Shown: positions 13,000-25,775, counted from the stretch's first letter. The stretch is DNA of 64,000 bases from Aptenodytes patagonicus (GCF_965638725.1 NW_027472018.1:372001-436000), one strand, 5' to 3'. Notes: a model not told the origin generated them from the letters alone. Numbers and translations are program-made.

Positions 13000-14290
13000 C
13001 TGACCAAAACACCTTGTCCTCGTTGGTCCCAGCAATTCTTTTATTCTCTGGTTCTCCTGCCAGTTCTCTACTGCTTCTTTCACCAGCCTCAAAAAGATCA
13101 TACTCACCCCCCATCCTCAGTTTTTCTGTTTTTCAGGTGTCTCACATGGCTCTGCCCATAGCACGTTCTTTTCTCCCTTCATGCTTCTTCTAGCTAGCCT
13201 TATGTTTTAATTTAATACCATCTCTCAGCTCTGTGTTGATGATTCATAGTTCTGCCTTTCTATTCCTGGACTGTCTCCTGTCCAAAATGAAGTCTCAGCT
13301 TATTTTCCCCTCCAGCATTTCTAGTGTGTACCCACAAGCCCAAGCTCAACATGATTAAAGAGAGCTGTTACTAATCCCAGCTTTGTCCCCTCTTCCCCCA
13401 AGCCCTTGCTGCTCAATGCCTGGGGACATCACTTAGATCCTGTCTGTGAGTTAAGGGATTCAGACAGGGAACAGAGTTCATAGACCTAACTCTCCTCTTC
13501 TCTCCATATCCTGGTTGTCCCTAAATCCCTACAGAGCTACACAAGTTACAGTCCCTGAAATACAGCCTTTATCACCTGGCCACACAGTCAAAGACCCCAG
13601 GCTTCCACTCTACATCAATCACTATTGCACCCTTCCCCCCAAAATTGTCTATAACGCATAAAATCATGCCTCATCTATATTCAGTCAGAATGCTGCTGCT
13701 AAAATTATTTTCCTAACCTCCCTTTCTTAAGCAGGCCAACCCTCCCTTTGAATCCCCCCTCCAGGTCCTCCTCTTCTGTCACGTCAACTGCAAGCTGCTT
13801 GTCTTCACCCTCCCAAACTACTCATACGTTAACAACAATCCTTCCTTCGCTGCTGAAGAGCTGACTCTTCTCCCTCCCAAACTATGACAGCAATCTCCAC
13901 TTCCCAGCTGCTAAATTTCAAGCAAACACCTCTCTATTTTCTCCCATTGGTACTTCATGTTTGAAAAGAGCTCTCTGTAAACAACCTGAAATCTGCTTTA
14001 TTGTCCTCTTTCAAATTGCTCCTTAAAGCTCTCCTGTGCCTCTGTACTCACCAGAAACATCAAAAACAACACAGGTTAGATGACTGCCATGTTAAGTCCA
14101 TGTCCACGATGCAGCCCATGCTGTCCCACTGTCTGCGCGCTCCCCACTTGCTCATCGGCATCTGCCTCTCATTTTTAAATAAACTACAAGACCTCTGTGG
14201 CAGGACTCTCTTTGTCCTGTGTTTTCACAGCATCTTCTGCAGGAGGAACCTGATCAGATAAGGCTCCAAGGTGTGACTGTAATGGAAAAA
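13000..14290 (+). mobile_element. Possible very old LINE/SINE-like retroposon remnant
   Basis: A long pyrimidine-rich stretch ends with ACCTCTGTGGCAGGACTCTC, TTTGTCCTGTGTTTTCACAG and GGCTCCAAGGTGTGACTGTAAT (14,190-14,282). This resembles the 'gggcaggga ctgtc ... gtttgtacagc' tails of old amniote L2/CR1/MIR-like elements. The body (for example ATGCTGCTGCTAAAATTATT) is too diverged to place in a family. Weaker stretches of the same kind occur at about 17.1-17.3 and 19.1-19.6 kb. Confidence 0.35.
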
Positions 14291-17200
14291 CCAGTAACAG
14301 AAGAAGCAGACTCACACCTAACTGTTCCCAAACAGAAGTGCTATAGTGCTTTCAACCCTGCAGCACCCATCACCTGCGGGGGACACCACCATCCTTGGCC
14401 ACCCACCCACCGGCCAGCAGCACGGCTTCGTTCACACATCTGCGCTCCATTCACCTCCATTCATTCATCTGGAGACTGGGGAAGGGACGTGCACTCGCTA
14501 GAGGCTGATCTGAAGGTCAAAACCCTTTTCATTAAGCACAGGAGTCACTGCTGGGCTAAACATCAAAAGCTGTCCAAAAAACAACAGCAGGAGGCAAGTG
14601 AGCAAAAAACATGCTACAGGGAGCAAGTGTCAGGGGCTGACAGCCCATGTTATCCATTGCAGCAAGTTGAGACATGAGATGACGAACCCGAAGCCGGTGG
14701 CTCCCAACCCTCCAGGACTACAGCATCAGCAGGACACCACCAGGATTTTGGACACAGCAGCTAGCAACCAATTAGCTGTAACTGAGGCGCAGTGCCCTCG
14801 ATGACTGAGTGGATTTCATCACCACACAGATCACATGGAAAGAACAAGATCTCACACATAACCCCAGGCAAGAGCTTCCAGAGTGACTCACGCAAGCCAG
14901 AGGTTCCAGTGCCAAGATGCAGCCCCACGGCAGCGAGCAACTGAGGACAGATGCAAACATCCCTTTCCCTCCATGTGGCACAAGCTGGGTCGCTCTGCTC
15001 TGTCTAGGTATCTATTTTCTTGGGATTTGTAGGAGTTCAGAAACAGCAGGGGTTTGCCAGGTTTGGATGAAACTGGACAGCAGGTCTGAAAGTTACTGGG
15101 GCAGGAGAGGCAAGTAGACACAGAAGAACAGGTCTTAATCATACGACCCTCCTTTCAATAGGGAAGCAGGCTAAAATTATCTTTATTTTTAGCCTTCCTG
15201 CCTCAGAAGACTCCTTGCTCTCACTACAACACTTCAGAAAATCCACCTGAATAGGCACACCCCAGCTTCAGAGCTGCTAGTGATGCCCAGAGCATTGAAG
15301 GAGGAGGCAGAAGGAAATAAGACCACAGTTGCCTTTTTCATGCAGGGCACTGTAGGCAGAAATAAAATGGACGCAGTTTGTTCACTCCGTACAGCTGCCA
15401 TACAGGAGGCTCTGACTCGCAGAAAGTCCTGGAGGAGGATTTAAAAAAAATCAGACACCAAAATAGGAAGGTAGGATCACAAAGAGAAAAGGACTCCTTC
15501 TGCCCAGCGAGGGCTGCAATAGAAGCACGATGGTATTAGTGAGGTGCTTGTCAAGGTTAAAAGCTCTGATCATAGGCATGTTGCTGGGGCAACTCTTGTA
15601 TCCCTCAATTTCTAGCAGTTAGGCTTTAGTATTAGCCCTTCAGCCCATTGGTGCTTCTTTGGAACTCATGGCCATTGCCCACACCCCTCTTGCATTCACC
15701 ACCAGCTAAGAGTGTGACTGGGATTTTAGTTCAAGGGCTGCCACCCCATTGCCCAGGGGCACCAGGAACACCCAGTCTTCCCCAGGGTCTACTTGTGATG
15801 AGGACAGAAGGTGGGACCCATTTCACATCAGCCAGCCCATCTGGAAACACAGTATAAGGTCCAGTTCAGACATAATTTAAACCCAGTTTGGCCACCCAAA
15901 TTAACCAAAAGTCCTATCACCAGCTTTGAACAGCCAGCCTGGATGCACAAATGCTTTTAATCCTCATCTTGGTGAAACTCCAGAGGAGGCGAGAGCCCAG
16001 CGCTGCCCAAGACTCAAAGGTCTCTGCACAGAAAGCAGACATGCTCCGTCAGGAGCTCTAGGAAACCTCCTGAAAGTGGATGGCAAGATCAGCTATTCAC
16101 AGACCAATTGCCAAAAACTAACCACACTCGAATTTCTCCTACTGGGTCCTCACCAGGCAAAGCCCCAGCCACTCCAGCCCAAGCACAGAAGGAAAGCACA
16201 AGCAACAGTCCCGGCCACAAACCGAGGTCTCGCCCTGCACCGAACGCAGAGGCAGCTCCCAGGGACAGGGTCGCCACAGCTCTCTCTATTCCGACAGAGG
16301 CCCAGGCAGCTGCCAGTCAGCGGGACATCGCTGCTTGGAGTGCCAGTCAGGTATAGAACTGTCCCTAAACAAGCAAAAGACTCTGTGCAACCAAACTGTG
16401 AAACTCCCTGCTGGGAGAAATCGTGAGAGCTACAAGTTTACATTGGGTCAAGGCAGACTGAACAAGCCAAGGGAAGAGAGCCACCAAGGACTAAACAACA
16501 CACAGAAACCACACCAAGCTCAGGAAGAGATGCCGACGTCTGGCAAAACACTCCAAGACAGCATCCCTTAAACAGGCTCTGGTTCCTACACTCCTCCCCA
16601 GGCATTTGGCTTGTGCTGCCGTCATGGTCAGGATATTTAGTAAGCTGTCTCACACAAGCTCAGAATCAGCAAAATATAGCTCCATTTTGCCTTCCCCCCC
16701 AGCCCTGACTATGCATTGCCACCTCCTCGCCTGTGCCCACATTCACAGTCATGCGATCACACCGTGAGCCCGGTGAGCAACTGAAAACTGATCCAACCAA
16801 ACCCCAGTGCAAGGCTCAGTTTCTAACAGAGCTGATCCAGCTCACCATGCAGCAACAAGCGCTGGCAAAAGGGAGGGCAGGCAAGGAGCTGCCAGGTGGG
16901 AAGAGCCGCATTGTCCCTTCTAGCAGCAATCACACTTGTGTTGGATTGAGGTAACTGTGAAACCGTAGCCACAGAAGTCTCCAATGCTCTCACTGAGGGC
17001 ACATCCAAATCCCATTCTTTCCCTGCGGCGTACCTCCACGTCCCCACCTTTTCTTCTTTAACCACAATGTCAGAGTTCTTGCCCCCGCAGTGCCAGAAAC
17101 CTTCTCTTCCCTCGCCACGGCACCTGCAGCTTTATCCTACTCAGTCTTCAGCTATCAAGATCATCCTCCAGTCTTCCTGCTCCGGCTTCATCATCTCTCC

Positions 17201-18339
17201 CAACTCCTGTTGATCACAGCATCAAGCAATTTCTTTTTCTGATATTCGGACTCTTCTACAAGACCTTGTTCTTGAGTTGTAAGCTCTACAAGGTAAGCAC
17301 TGCATCTGGCAAAGGTGGCTCCAGATGATTTGGGCCACAATATAAAACTTCATAAAAATAGTGGATGTATTTGTCCAAGCGTGCTAGGACAAATTTTTGT
17401 CTAATTTGTCTATCTGTCCAAGGCCTCCTTCAGCCGTGTTTCTGCTCTGCCCATCACTCCCACGGGGCCAAGGTCTCCCCTCGCACCAGGACCTGCTCTG
17501 GGACTCTCCCCATGCAGACCTTTCTGCTTGTGCCACTCACACCAGGCATCGGCTCTGGGAGATGCCGAGCAGTGTCAGCCCTGCCGACTCCTCTGCCAGG
17601 CAAAGGACACACACTGTGTTAGAGGACCCAGGGCTTTTCCCTGCTAGCACGTAAGGCAGCTTGAAAAGCACTTCCAAATACCCTCAGGAGTCTCTCCTGG
17701 GAGTCTTTGCCCTGAGACCCCAGCACCCCCCATCCAAACAAAACAGAGCATGTGATCAGAACATTTGCCCGATCTCTCATTTTTGTGTTCTTTTAACCAC
17801 CTTTGCACTTAATTTCCAGCAAAGCTCGAGACTACGGTGACAGAAGAGTGCTGCCCCAATCCAGCACACAGAAGGGGCAGCACCGCAGAAGACATGCAGC
17901 CACCCGGAATGCCCGGCTCCAGCCCCGGGAGCAGAGATGCACTGACAGCTCTGAAGTTTGCTGCTCTTGGAGGAGACCAAGCACAGCTCCTCCCACCGCA
18001 CCCTGCCACTGTTCCCTGTGGTTTCCAAGCCTTGGGGAACTTACAGGCACACACATAAACAGGGCAATTCTGCAGAGGTCATGGAATTAGCAGGAAAAAG
18101 CTAGCTAAGCAGAACACACTCCTTCCCAAAGGGTGTAATTTACTTGAGGCTGATTCAGCTGAGCAAGGACATGCCGGCGAACCCTGCGCGCGGCCTGGCA
18201 GCACGGGGCTCCCCAGAACCAAGGCAGGATGCTGGGAGGACTCCAGTGAGCTTCGTTCTTATCTTCCTCAAGAAGATACTGCATCAATGGCAACTCCTGC
18301 CTCAGATTTTGCTTTGTGAATCAGAGCATCAGGAACCAG

Positions 18340-18625
18340 TTTCAAAAGACACTGGAAAAGGATGCAGAATAGAGCTGTAAAACTTATGCTGGAACTAAAT
18401 AAAATTACAAGGTTCAGCCAGTTTAACTCATCAGAAAAAGCGACAGACAAGTGACCTCATTAATTGGTACAAGCGGCTTTAAACACAAAAATACCCAGTA
18501 TCAGAGGACTACTTACTCTTAGAGAGAAATGAAAAAAAAATAATATCCAGGATGTTGGAGATGCCTGTTGAAAAAATTACGCTAATTATTAACAGTGAGA
18601 TGGCTAATAATGGAGAAAAACTCCT
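18340..18625 (+). mobile_element. Ancient CR1 LINE, 3' region fragment
   Basis: Old CR1 block: AGAGCTGTAAAACTTATGCTGG, then GTTCAGCCAGTTTAACTCATC, GTGACCTCATTAATTGGTAC and TTATTAACAGTGAGATGGC. These follow the order of the 'shoot... gtgacttcatta ... taacagtgagg' segment of old avian CR1. No coding capacity. Confidence 0.6.
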
Positions 18626-21600
18626 AAGGCAGCAAGGCCCTAGACTGTAACTGTATCTCAAAGATACGCCTTAACCAGCTGCCTCACATTTAGCTGATTG
18701 GGAAAAGGCTAAAATCCTGGGATGAAAGTGTTCATACCAAGTGACCCAACAGTCCATTCTGGTCTTAAACCCAGCAAAACAGCTGGGACCTGGAACAATG
18801 CAAAGCCAACATTCAAAGGTAATTCCTGCCCAGAAAAAGCCAGATGCAGAGCCACAGTTAATCACCGGTCTGCTATTGGCAGATCATTCTCCAGGGCTTT
18901 TTTCATCCTGTGCCTCTGCGAGAGAAGCAACAGCTGAAAAATGTAGAGGAAAGCTTTTCCAAACTAATCCTGCTTCTTAAAATGCAGAAAGGAACCAAAA
19001 CGATTTTAGAAGTGTGTTGGAGGGGTGTGAAAGGACAATAAAGGGAAAAACACACACTCCAGTTAAAACTCTGACTACCCTCATTCAAACAGAGAGATTC
19101 TTGCTCCTGCTAACTGGCCACCAAGTCCTCTCACCATGGCTGACAACTTTCTCCAAGCTTTTCCTGAGAGCTGAGCCTTTACGTGGGCTGCAAGACATGT
19201 GCACAACAGCTAACGTCAGGAAAAAATTCCTATCATTTGACAAAAGCTCTGTTGAGGGATCTCACCTACTTCTCCTCATCTATCTTCCACCTCCTCCCTC
19301 CTGGCGTTCGCTACTTTACGCACACAGAAGACCTCTGCGTAACCATCTTCTCAGCCCCTCACCACGATCCTCCTTCCGTATCTCCATCTTCCTGGCTCGC
19401 TCTCTCCTGTGTGTCAGCGGATCCACGCTGGCTTCTGTTGCCCTGCAACTTGCAGTCCCCATCTTGCATGTCCCTCAGGTAATTCTCTGCACCGTTGGCA
19501 TCGCTCTCCCTGCCTAGAACCTGAGTTTTGGTCACGTCTGAAAATTCACTTCTATGAAAGAAATTAGTACTGTGTAATTACTGTTCTAATTACAAATTCT
19601 ATTAATATATTTCTGTCTATAGTCTGTTCCAGAGTAACATAGTTAGAGGTCACATTTATTACAAGCAGGGGTTGTACCAACCTCAGAACTAAAGTTGTGT
19701 ATCGTTTTGCTTTATGCATATATAAAAGCTTTTATAGAGCTCGGCAGCTTGCAGCAGTCTCTGAAATTTGGCAAAGAAACAAGCCTGGGATGCGGGAAAC
19801 ACTTTTTGCTAGCCCCCTGAAAATCTGTCCAAATTTGGCGGTTAGAAACTACTGAAAAGCACCAGGTCCTGCCTGTGATTCAGCTGATGCTGGCAACCAG
19901 CCAAACCCACTGCCTTCCCCAGCCCCGAGTGCCCAACAGCCCTCTCCTGCCACAGCCTCTAAACGAAGCTCCAGCTACAAACAGGAGACCAAAATAAAGC
20001 AGATTTCCCTTTCCTCCCACAGCGACACTCTGAACAACACCTCCGTTTGGGCCCAGGAGAGGCTGACCAGTGAACAGCCGCAGGCTCCATCCACACACGG
20101 TTTTCTCCCCGTTGTTGACTCCAAACTCTTCTCGTTCCTCCTCGGGAAAAGGCTCCTTCCCCCCGACCCAGCAGGGCTACCAGGGCTCCCGGCTGCAGCA
20201 GCCTACCCAACACCCGCTTTATCTCCCTCCTTGGCAATGCTGTCTGCAGCACGAGCCACAAAACCACAAGGTTTCTGTACAACACACCTTCTGCTAACGC
20301 CTCCCTCTCCTACCCGCCAACACTGCTCTGAAGGTGAGAACCTGCACTGAAGCAATGGCAACCCTGGTTCTGGCCAGAGGGTGGACAGCTCGGGCACACC
20401 GCTACCGCTGCAGAAAGGAACTGGCCCCTGCCTTTTTCCCTTTTAAAAATGAAGGAATTGCCTGCAGAAAAAGAATCTGGTAAGAGGATGTGAGCAAGTC
20501 TTGCAATATCCAGCACTCAGTGTTAGGAAGTTGAATTTGGGATTTCACTGGCAACTTCCATAACAGATTTTAGGACCAGAAGCAGTCGTTACAGTCACAG
20601 AATCTGATCTTCGGGTCAAGAACATAAACAATCCAACAAACAAAAACCCTCTTCCAGCAATTTCTGTATCAAGCCCAAAACACGCAGTTTAGAAGGATAT
20701 TCCCTTCCAGACTCAGGCACTTCAAGAAATTATAACATCTCCAGCAAAACTCTTCCAGTGGTTAATTACCCCCACCGTTAATTCAGTCTCTCACATATAC
20801 TTGGTAACATATTGCATGTAACTGCGTAATCACAGCACATTTTTCACCAGGATCATGATTTAACCCAGTGCCTAGCAGGTAAGCGGGGAATGCAGCCAAC
20901 ACCAGGAAATCTGTAGGATTCCTGCTCCGCCAAATCTGCAGCTGGCAAGAAAGGAGGGAGGAGGCGGGGAAGGACCAGAAGAGACAGGACGGGTCTGTGG
21001 TTGGAGGAGGCAAAGCCCCTGAGGACACCTGGCCTCCAGCCCCATCACACAGCCCTGCGTGACACCAAGCAAGCCGTGCCATGGCCGCCTGCTAGTGTGC
21101 TGGTCACTCTTCACACCTCATCTTTGGGTTAAACGAGACAGCTGCCATCCAGCCTCGGGAAGCCCTGACCGTTTGCAGCTGCGTGTGAAAGAATTTTTTT
21201 CTCACACCTTCCTTTGAGCAGCAGGAGAAAACATGCACCACGAGTGAAGTTGCTAAGAGACGCACCTAAATGCCAGCGTGCTCACCATCAGCTTACACAT
21301 GTTCAGATGGAGCAGGACAAGGCACAGGTGGGCAGCAGCAGGCGAGGGACACATGCACCCAACACCCAGGGGAGTGGTGGGAGCAGCTCTACATCCCTGC
21401 AGGGAGGGAGACGAGATGCGAGGGGCAGGGACACAGGGAGCCCGTGAGGGTTGGTCACCCGCATTCTGCCTGCAGAGATGGCCCCATGAGCAACCCAGGA
21501 GTAACACCCAGGTTTCGTACAGCAGTATTTCAGTTGGTAGCTTCCCTGTCCCACAACACGGGAATCACAAGCAGGATCAGACCACATCATCACAGTTACT

Positions 21601-23280
21601 GGTCCCTCGGGTCTTCCACTGCAGCCGGCATCAGAGGCACAAACAAGGAAGAGCTGCAGGAACCCCACGGGAATGGATGTGAGATGGTCTTACCCCACCA
21701 GGACCATCCTGACCTCTGCAGCTGGAGACCGGCTGGAGCCTCGACACAGAGGGCTAAGGCACTGCCATGGCCTGTGCCAGTCCTGTGCACTCCCACTGAT
21801 CTCCAGTACAAATCCCTTCCCTCTTCACCTCATTAAATGCCATTAATTCAATGGCTTTCTGTGGCAGGAGACCTCACAGAGCAGTCACAGAAATGGAAAA
21901 AAGCCCCCTCCTTTTATTGGTTTTGCATTTGCTCCATTCTGATCCCACTGAGTGTCCTTTGTCCTTGCACCGCAAGACAGATGAAACAAATTCTTGAATT
22001 TACATTCCCTCGACCATGCAATCTTTTAGACTCTTGTTACAGTGCCTCTTACTTTTCTTCTTTCCGAAGAAACAATCCCAAAGACTGAAGCGGGATGCAG
22101 GCATCTTGAGAAGAGCTCCAGGGAAGCTGTCTGGCCCAGACTGCCACCCCCGTGCAGTGTCACCTGCCACAGAGGCCGGTACCACGCTGCTCCCTGCCTG
22201 CACCCACTACAGCGGGGCCACCGCTCTCCAAAACCGGTCCCGCGTGCCACTTGCGGCGACATTTCAGGCGTGCGTTAGTGGGAGCAGACCTGAGCACGCC
22301 GCCAAAATCGAGTGGAGACAACAAAAACGACAGCAGGGAAACAGCAACGCTCAACAAGCCATCAAACCGAATCAGGATTCCTTACACAGACCGAATGGCA
22401 CCCATGGCCCCAAGGCTTTCTTTGCTAAAGGGCAAAGCCTTGCTGCAAAAATCTGAAGGTTTAGGACCACCAAAGCCAGAGGGACCTTTCGGTTGGGCTG
22501 CTGTGAGCCGCCTCCCAGCCTAACACCAGCCTCAGCACAGAGCTGTGAATCCTTCCCCTCGTCCATCCCTTCACTCGGCTCTATCTCAGCCTTTCCGTTG
22601 CGAGTTCCTTGGGCCAAGACTGCAGTTTTCTGCATTTTTAATTTTAACAGTCTTTGGCACATCATATACCCCACCGGATTTCGTTGCCCATAAATTCTAA
22701 GGACAGATCCCCTCTCATCCAGAGCTCGGCGCCCCAGGCTGCACCGCCCCGATGGGAAGGACGAAGGCGAGCGTCCTCCAGCCCTGCGCGGGCTGCCGGG
22801 CCGCGACCACCAGCGCTGCAGGCCGCGGCGCCGGACCGGGACACCCGGGGCATGGGGGGCCTGCGGAGTGCCACCCCCCGCCCCCTCCCGCCCGGCGCCT
22901 GCAGCCCCCGGGACGGAGCCCAGCCGGGCCTTGGGCCCCCCGCCCCGCCGCCGCCCGGCACGGCTCCCGGCAGCGGGGTGGGCGCCGCGCCCCGCAGGCC
23001 CCGGCCCGCCTCGGCGCAGGCCGCGGCGGCCCCGCCGCGTCTCCGGCCACCCCCGCGGGCCAGCGCTGCCGGGGCGGCCGTTTCCCGCCGCTGCTGCGGG
23101 GCCCGCCGGGCAGCGCGGCCGGTCCCGGCCCGGCGAGCGGCGCGGGGCGGAGCGGCGGGGCGGTCAGGGCTCCAGCCGGGCCCCGCGGGCAGGCAGCGGG
23201 CGAGGCCGCCGCCCCCGGCGGGCACCGGGCGCAGGTGCAGCGGCCGGTGGGGACAAAGGGCAGCGGCGGTGGCCCGACCC

Positions 23281-23410
23281 GGTTCGGTTCGGCGCGGTCG
23301 GGGCCGGCGCGGCCCCGCTTGGCCTGGCCCGGACCAGCGCGGCCCGGCGCGGTTCGGCCCGGCCCGGTTCGGTTCGCCCGGGTTCGGTTCGGCTCGCCCC
23401 GGTTCGGCCC
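23281..23410. repeat. GGTTCGG-type GC-rich degenerate tandem repeat
   Basis: Reiterated variants of GGTTCGGTTCGG, GGCCCGGCGC and GGTTCGCCCG begin about 10 bp inside AGAP3 intron 1, just past the splice donor of exon 1. The motif period is roughly 5-7 bp with much drift. It lies wholly within the CpG island. Confidence 0.75.
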
Positions 23411-23421
23411 GTCCGCCTTAC

Positions 23422-23698
23422 CCTCGATGGAGATGACGTGCTCGCGGATCTGGCTCTGCAGCGCCAGGTCCTCCACGCGCTCGATGAGGTCGTAGATGGC
23501 GTAGATGTTGGGGTGCACCGACTCGAAGCGCCCGATCTCGGCCCGGATCGCCGCCGAGTTGGAGAGCCCGAACTGGGGCGGCGGCGGCCCGCCGGGCTGC
23601 GGGCCCGAGGGGCCGGGCACCGGCACCGGCACCGGCCCGCCCGGCGCCGCCAGGCTCTGCTGCTGCGGGCTCTGCCCGGGCCCGCCCTGGAAGTTCAT
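23422..23698 (-). CDS. AGAP3: AGAP3 first coding exon (partial gene)
   Basis: This exon encodes the N-terminus of the Arf-GAP with GTPase-like, ankyrin and PH domains 3. Read on the minus strand, ATG is at 23,698-23,696, followed by 92 codons plus one base. A consensus donor (GAGG|GTAAGG) has its GT at 23,421-23,420. Residues 1-45 are rich in Gly, Pro and Gln. The segment from about residue 47 contains [10 protein letters not shown] and [15 protein letters not shown], and it ends in REHVISIE, the conserved AGAP-family N-terminus that precedes the GTPase-like domain. The MNFQ start and the Gln/Pro-rich leader fit AGAP3 better than AGAP1 or AGAP2 (from memory of the family). The GTPase-like, PH, Arf-GAP and ankyrin exons are not seen and should lie to the left of the window. 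Family knowledge: the protein regulates Arf-dependent trafficking and is linked to synaptic signalling. Synteny with TMUB1 and FASTK supports the call. Confidence 0.93.
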
Positions 23699-23924
23699 GG
23701 CGGCGGCGGCGGGGCCGGCGGTCAGCGGCGCGGGGCCGCCGGCAGCCGCTGCATGGCCGCGCTCTGCGGGCTCCGCCGCTCTGCGGGCTCTGCCGCCCCC
23801 GCCCCGCCGCGCCGCCCGCCCGCTCCGCGCCGCCGGCAGCGCGCCCCGCGTCACGCGCCGCCCCCGCCCCGCCCGCGTCACGCCGGCCGGGAGCGGGACC
23901 GGCCCCGGGGCGGGGCGGGGGATC

Positions 23925-23940
23925 GGGGGGGGGGGGGGGG
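23925..23940. repeat. Poly-G run of 16
   Basis: Sixteen consecutive G residues on the plus strand lie about 230 bp upstream of the AGAP3 start codon, next to further G-clusters (CGGGGCGGGGG). The tract could form a G-quadruplex, and it is also a common site of sequencing and length error. Confidence 0.9.
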
Positions 23941-24479
23941 CGGCTGCGCCGCTGGCGGGGGAGCCCGGGCCGGGCAGGCGGGGCCGTGCCCTGCCCCACG
24001 CGCGGCCCAAGGCGGCCGCGCTCCGGCACGGCCCCTGCCCGCTCGGCCCCACGCGTGGCCCCGTGCCCGCGGCCCCACGTGGCCCCCGGCCCTGGCTCTG
24101 CCCGCCCGGCAGCGGGGCTCGGCCCCCGCCCGCTCCCCGGCTTCCCGGGCGCTGGCAGCAGCCCGCCCCTCCTGCCCACTCCCACGCTGCCTGTCCCGCT
24201 GCGGGCAGCGGCGACGGCCCTGCCCAGCCCTCACCTCGGGGACGGCACGGGTCGGGTCAGGCCGGGTGGGACACGGCTCCCCATCCACTCGCCACCCCTC
24301 GCCGTCCTGCCGGGCCCCCGCTCGGCAGGGGTGCCCCCAGCACCACACGTGGCCCGGGACAGTTGTGCCACCTCCCCTCCCCACGCCCCCCCAGACCCCT
24401 CGGCAGTCCCACGAGACGCAGGGCCCATGCCCCCCAGCCCGGCCTCGGGACCCTCCCTGCTGCCAGCCCTGCCTCCTGA

Positions 24480-24600
24480 CTATTTCGGAGGTAATTTCAT
24501 CGTTCCACTTACCATGCCAAGGTCATTAATGAAGCTGTGAAACATGGCTGGTCCCAAGAGCTCACTGGATGATCACCAACCACTGCCCTACCGTGGTGGG
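24480..24600 (-). mobile_element. Possible ancient CR1 RT-region fragment
   Basis: CCAAGGTCATTAATGAAGCT followed by ACATGGCTGGTCCCAAGAGC parallels the antisense CR1 segment at 12.6 kb (TCATTAATAAAGATATTAAA...GGTCCCAGTACGGACCC). It is short and heavily diverged. Confidence 0.4.
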
Positions 24601-25059
24601 GTCCCCTCTCGGGTCACCCCCTGCCCACAGGGCCTCGCTGCTGTCGCCTCGCTTGCACGCCCAGTACAGGCTGCTTTGGCGAAGGCCGGTGTGGTGATGG
24701 CACTACAGGGGGGACTGTCACAGGGGGATGCTCAGAGGCTGTGGGGCTGCCATGGGCAGGACACAAGAGCAGTTGGTGGGTCCATCTATTGAAGCCGCAG
24801 GCGGTCGCACTGATCGGGCTCTCCACAGTCGCAACCATCACGCTGCCAGCCCCGTCGCTCCTGTTGGGCAGGGGCCAATAAAGCCCACCCTGGCTGTGCC
24901 CACCCCTAAAAACAGCCTGCGAGGGGTGACCATGAGAACAGAAAGGCTCCGGCAGGGCACCGCGCTGGCAGCACCACGGGCGTGTGCATCCCGGCCTGCA
25001 GGCAGCGTGAGAGCCAGCTGAGCTTGCTGCCCAGCCGAGCCGGGGAGATTGATGGAAAC

Positions 25060-25200
25060 GAAAGAGCATCTTCCAAAAAGCTGAGAAACGAAGAAAACAG
25101 GATCATAAGCCCGGGCAGATTAAATGAGAAAGTATAATAGGGAGATGAAGAAAGAACTGAAAAATGGCCAGCTGAGGGAATCAAGACCCCAGTGAATTTC
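25060..25200 (+). mobile_element. Ancient CR1 LINE ORF2 fragment
   Basis: GCCCGGGCAGATTAAATGAG, then a run rich in A and G, then GGCCAGCTGAGGGAATCAAG. This resembles the CR1 ORF2 region that also survives at 43.85 kb (CCCTGGCAGATTAAATGCAT). No open frame of note. Confidence 0.5.
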
Positions 25201-25564
25201 TCCCTTGGTCCCGCTGGGATCAAAGCCCCGTGGGGCAGTGATGCTTTGATGCCCGGGGGGCTCAGGGGGCGGCTGCAGAGCCAGGCCTGGGCTGTGCTGG
25301 GGGCAGATGGGGACTGGCTCCCACCCACCACCCTTCTCAGAGGTGGTGTTGGGAAAGGTTGGAGGAGGAGGAGAGATCTCTTGGGGGTTTCTAACCAGAA
25401 ATGCCTCCCTGGGCTCAGGAATCCTCCAGGATGCAGGCAGCTGGGTGCTGGGGGAGTGTGGGTGGGAGAAGCACATCCCTGCTCTCTTTGTCTCCCTCTT
25501 TTGGCCTGCCAGAATTCCTTGAGAGTGCGGTCCCTGCAGCCTACACTGAGAGAAGGGTTTTATT

Positions 25565-25775
25565 AGAAAAAAACTTTTATGAGGGTTTTGTTGAAAGCTT
25601 TTAGAAAATCCACGTCTATTATAGCGCCTGGATCAGCCTCAGCCGTACACTCGTTGATGCTTTCCAAGACCTCTTAATGGATTTGTGAGTCATAAGTTTG
25701 CTTTACAAAAGCTGGTCTGGCTCTTCCCTGATATGTCAGATGTAACCACGTCTGCGTCTGTTCTGTACTACAGTT
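25565..25775 (-). mobile_element. Ancient CR1/L3-type RT fragment
   Basis: GTTGAAAGCTTTTAGAAAATCC, GACCTCTTAATGGATTTGTG and TTACAAAAGCTGGTCTGGCT reproduce, in antisense, the well-known 'aaaggcttttgaaaatcca ... aatagatttgt ... acaaaagccatgttggct' block of old CR1/L3 reverse transcriptase genes. The remnant is non-coding. Confidence 0.7.

Larger units (their letters stand above)
1..23421 (-). other. AGAP3: Inferred AGAP3 intron 1 (extends past left edge)
   Basis: No further AGAP3 exon could be found to the left of the exon 1 donor. The segment that should follow it (the start of the GTPase-like domain, with its P-loop) is absent from all minus-strand frames. The interval is therefore read as intron. 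It holds the CR1 copies listed separately. The remaining stretches (about 1-1,788; 1,978-6,989; 14,290-18,339; 18,626-22,720) show no recognisable gene, RNA or repeat apart from the AP-1 cluster at 4.3 kb and a few pyrimidine-rich tracts. Open frames here lack codon bias and splice context. Confidence 0.65.
22730..24340 (-). promoter_or_regulatory. AGAP3: CpG island and promoter region of AGAP3
   Basis: Extremely GC- and CpG-rich sequence surrounds AGAP3 exon 1, with sharp transitions to AT-richer DNA near 22.7 kb and 24.3 kb. The part upstream of the ATG (23,699 to about 24,050) has many GC-box-like CCCCGCCCC stretches and no TATA box that I can see. This is typical of a housekeeping-type CpG-island promoter. 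The exact start site cannot be read. Long open frames in this interval on both strands follow from base composition and are not annotated as genes. Confidence 0.8.

Noticed and set aside
22715-24529. Very long open frames on both strands (up to about 550 codons) around the AGAP3 CpG island
   Set aside because: Open on both strands at once, Ala/Arg/Gly/Pro-rich, no domain. Stop codons are rare at this GC content. Only the AGAP3 exon within them is real.
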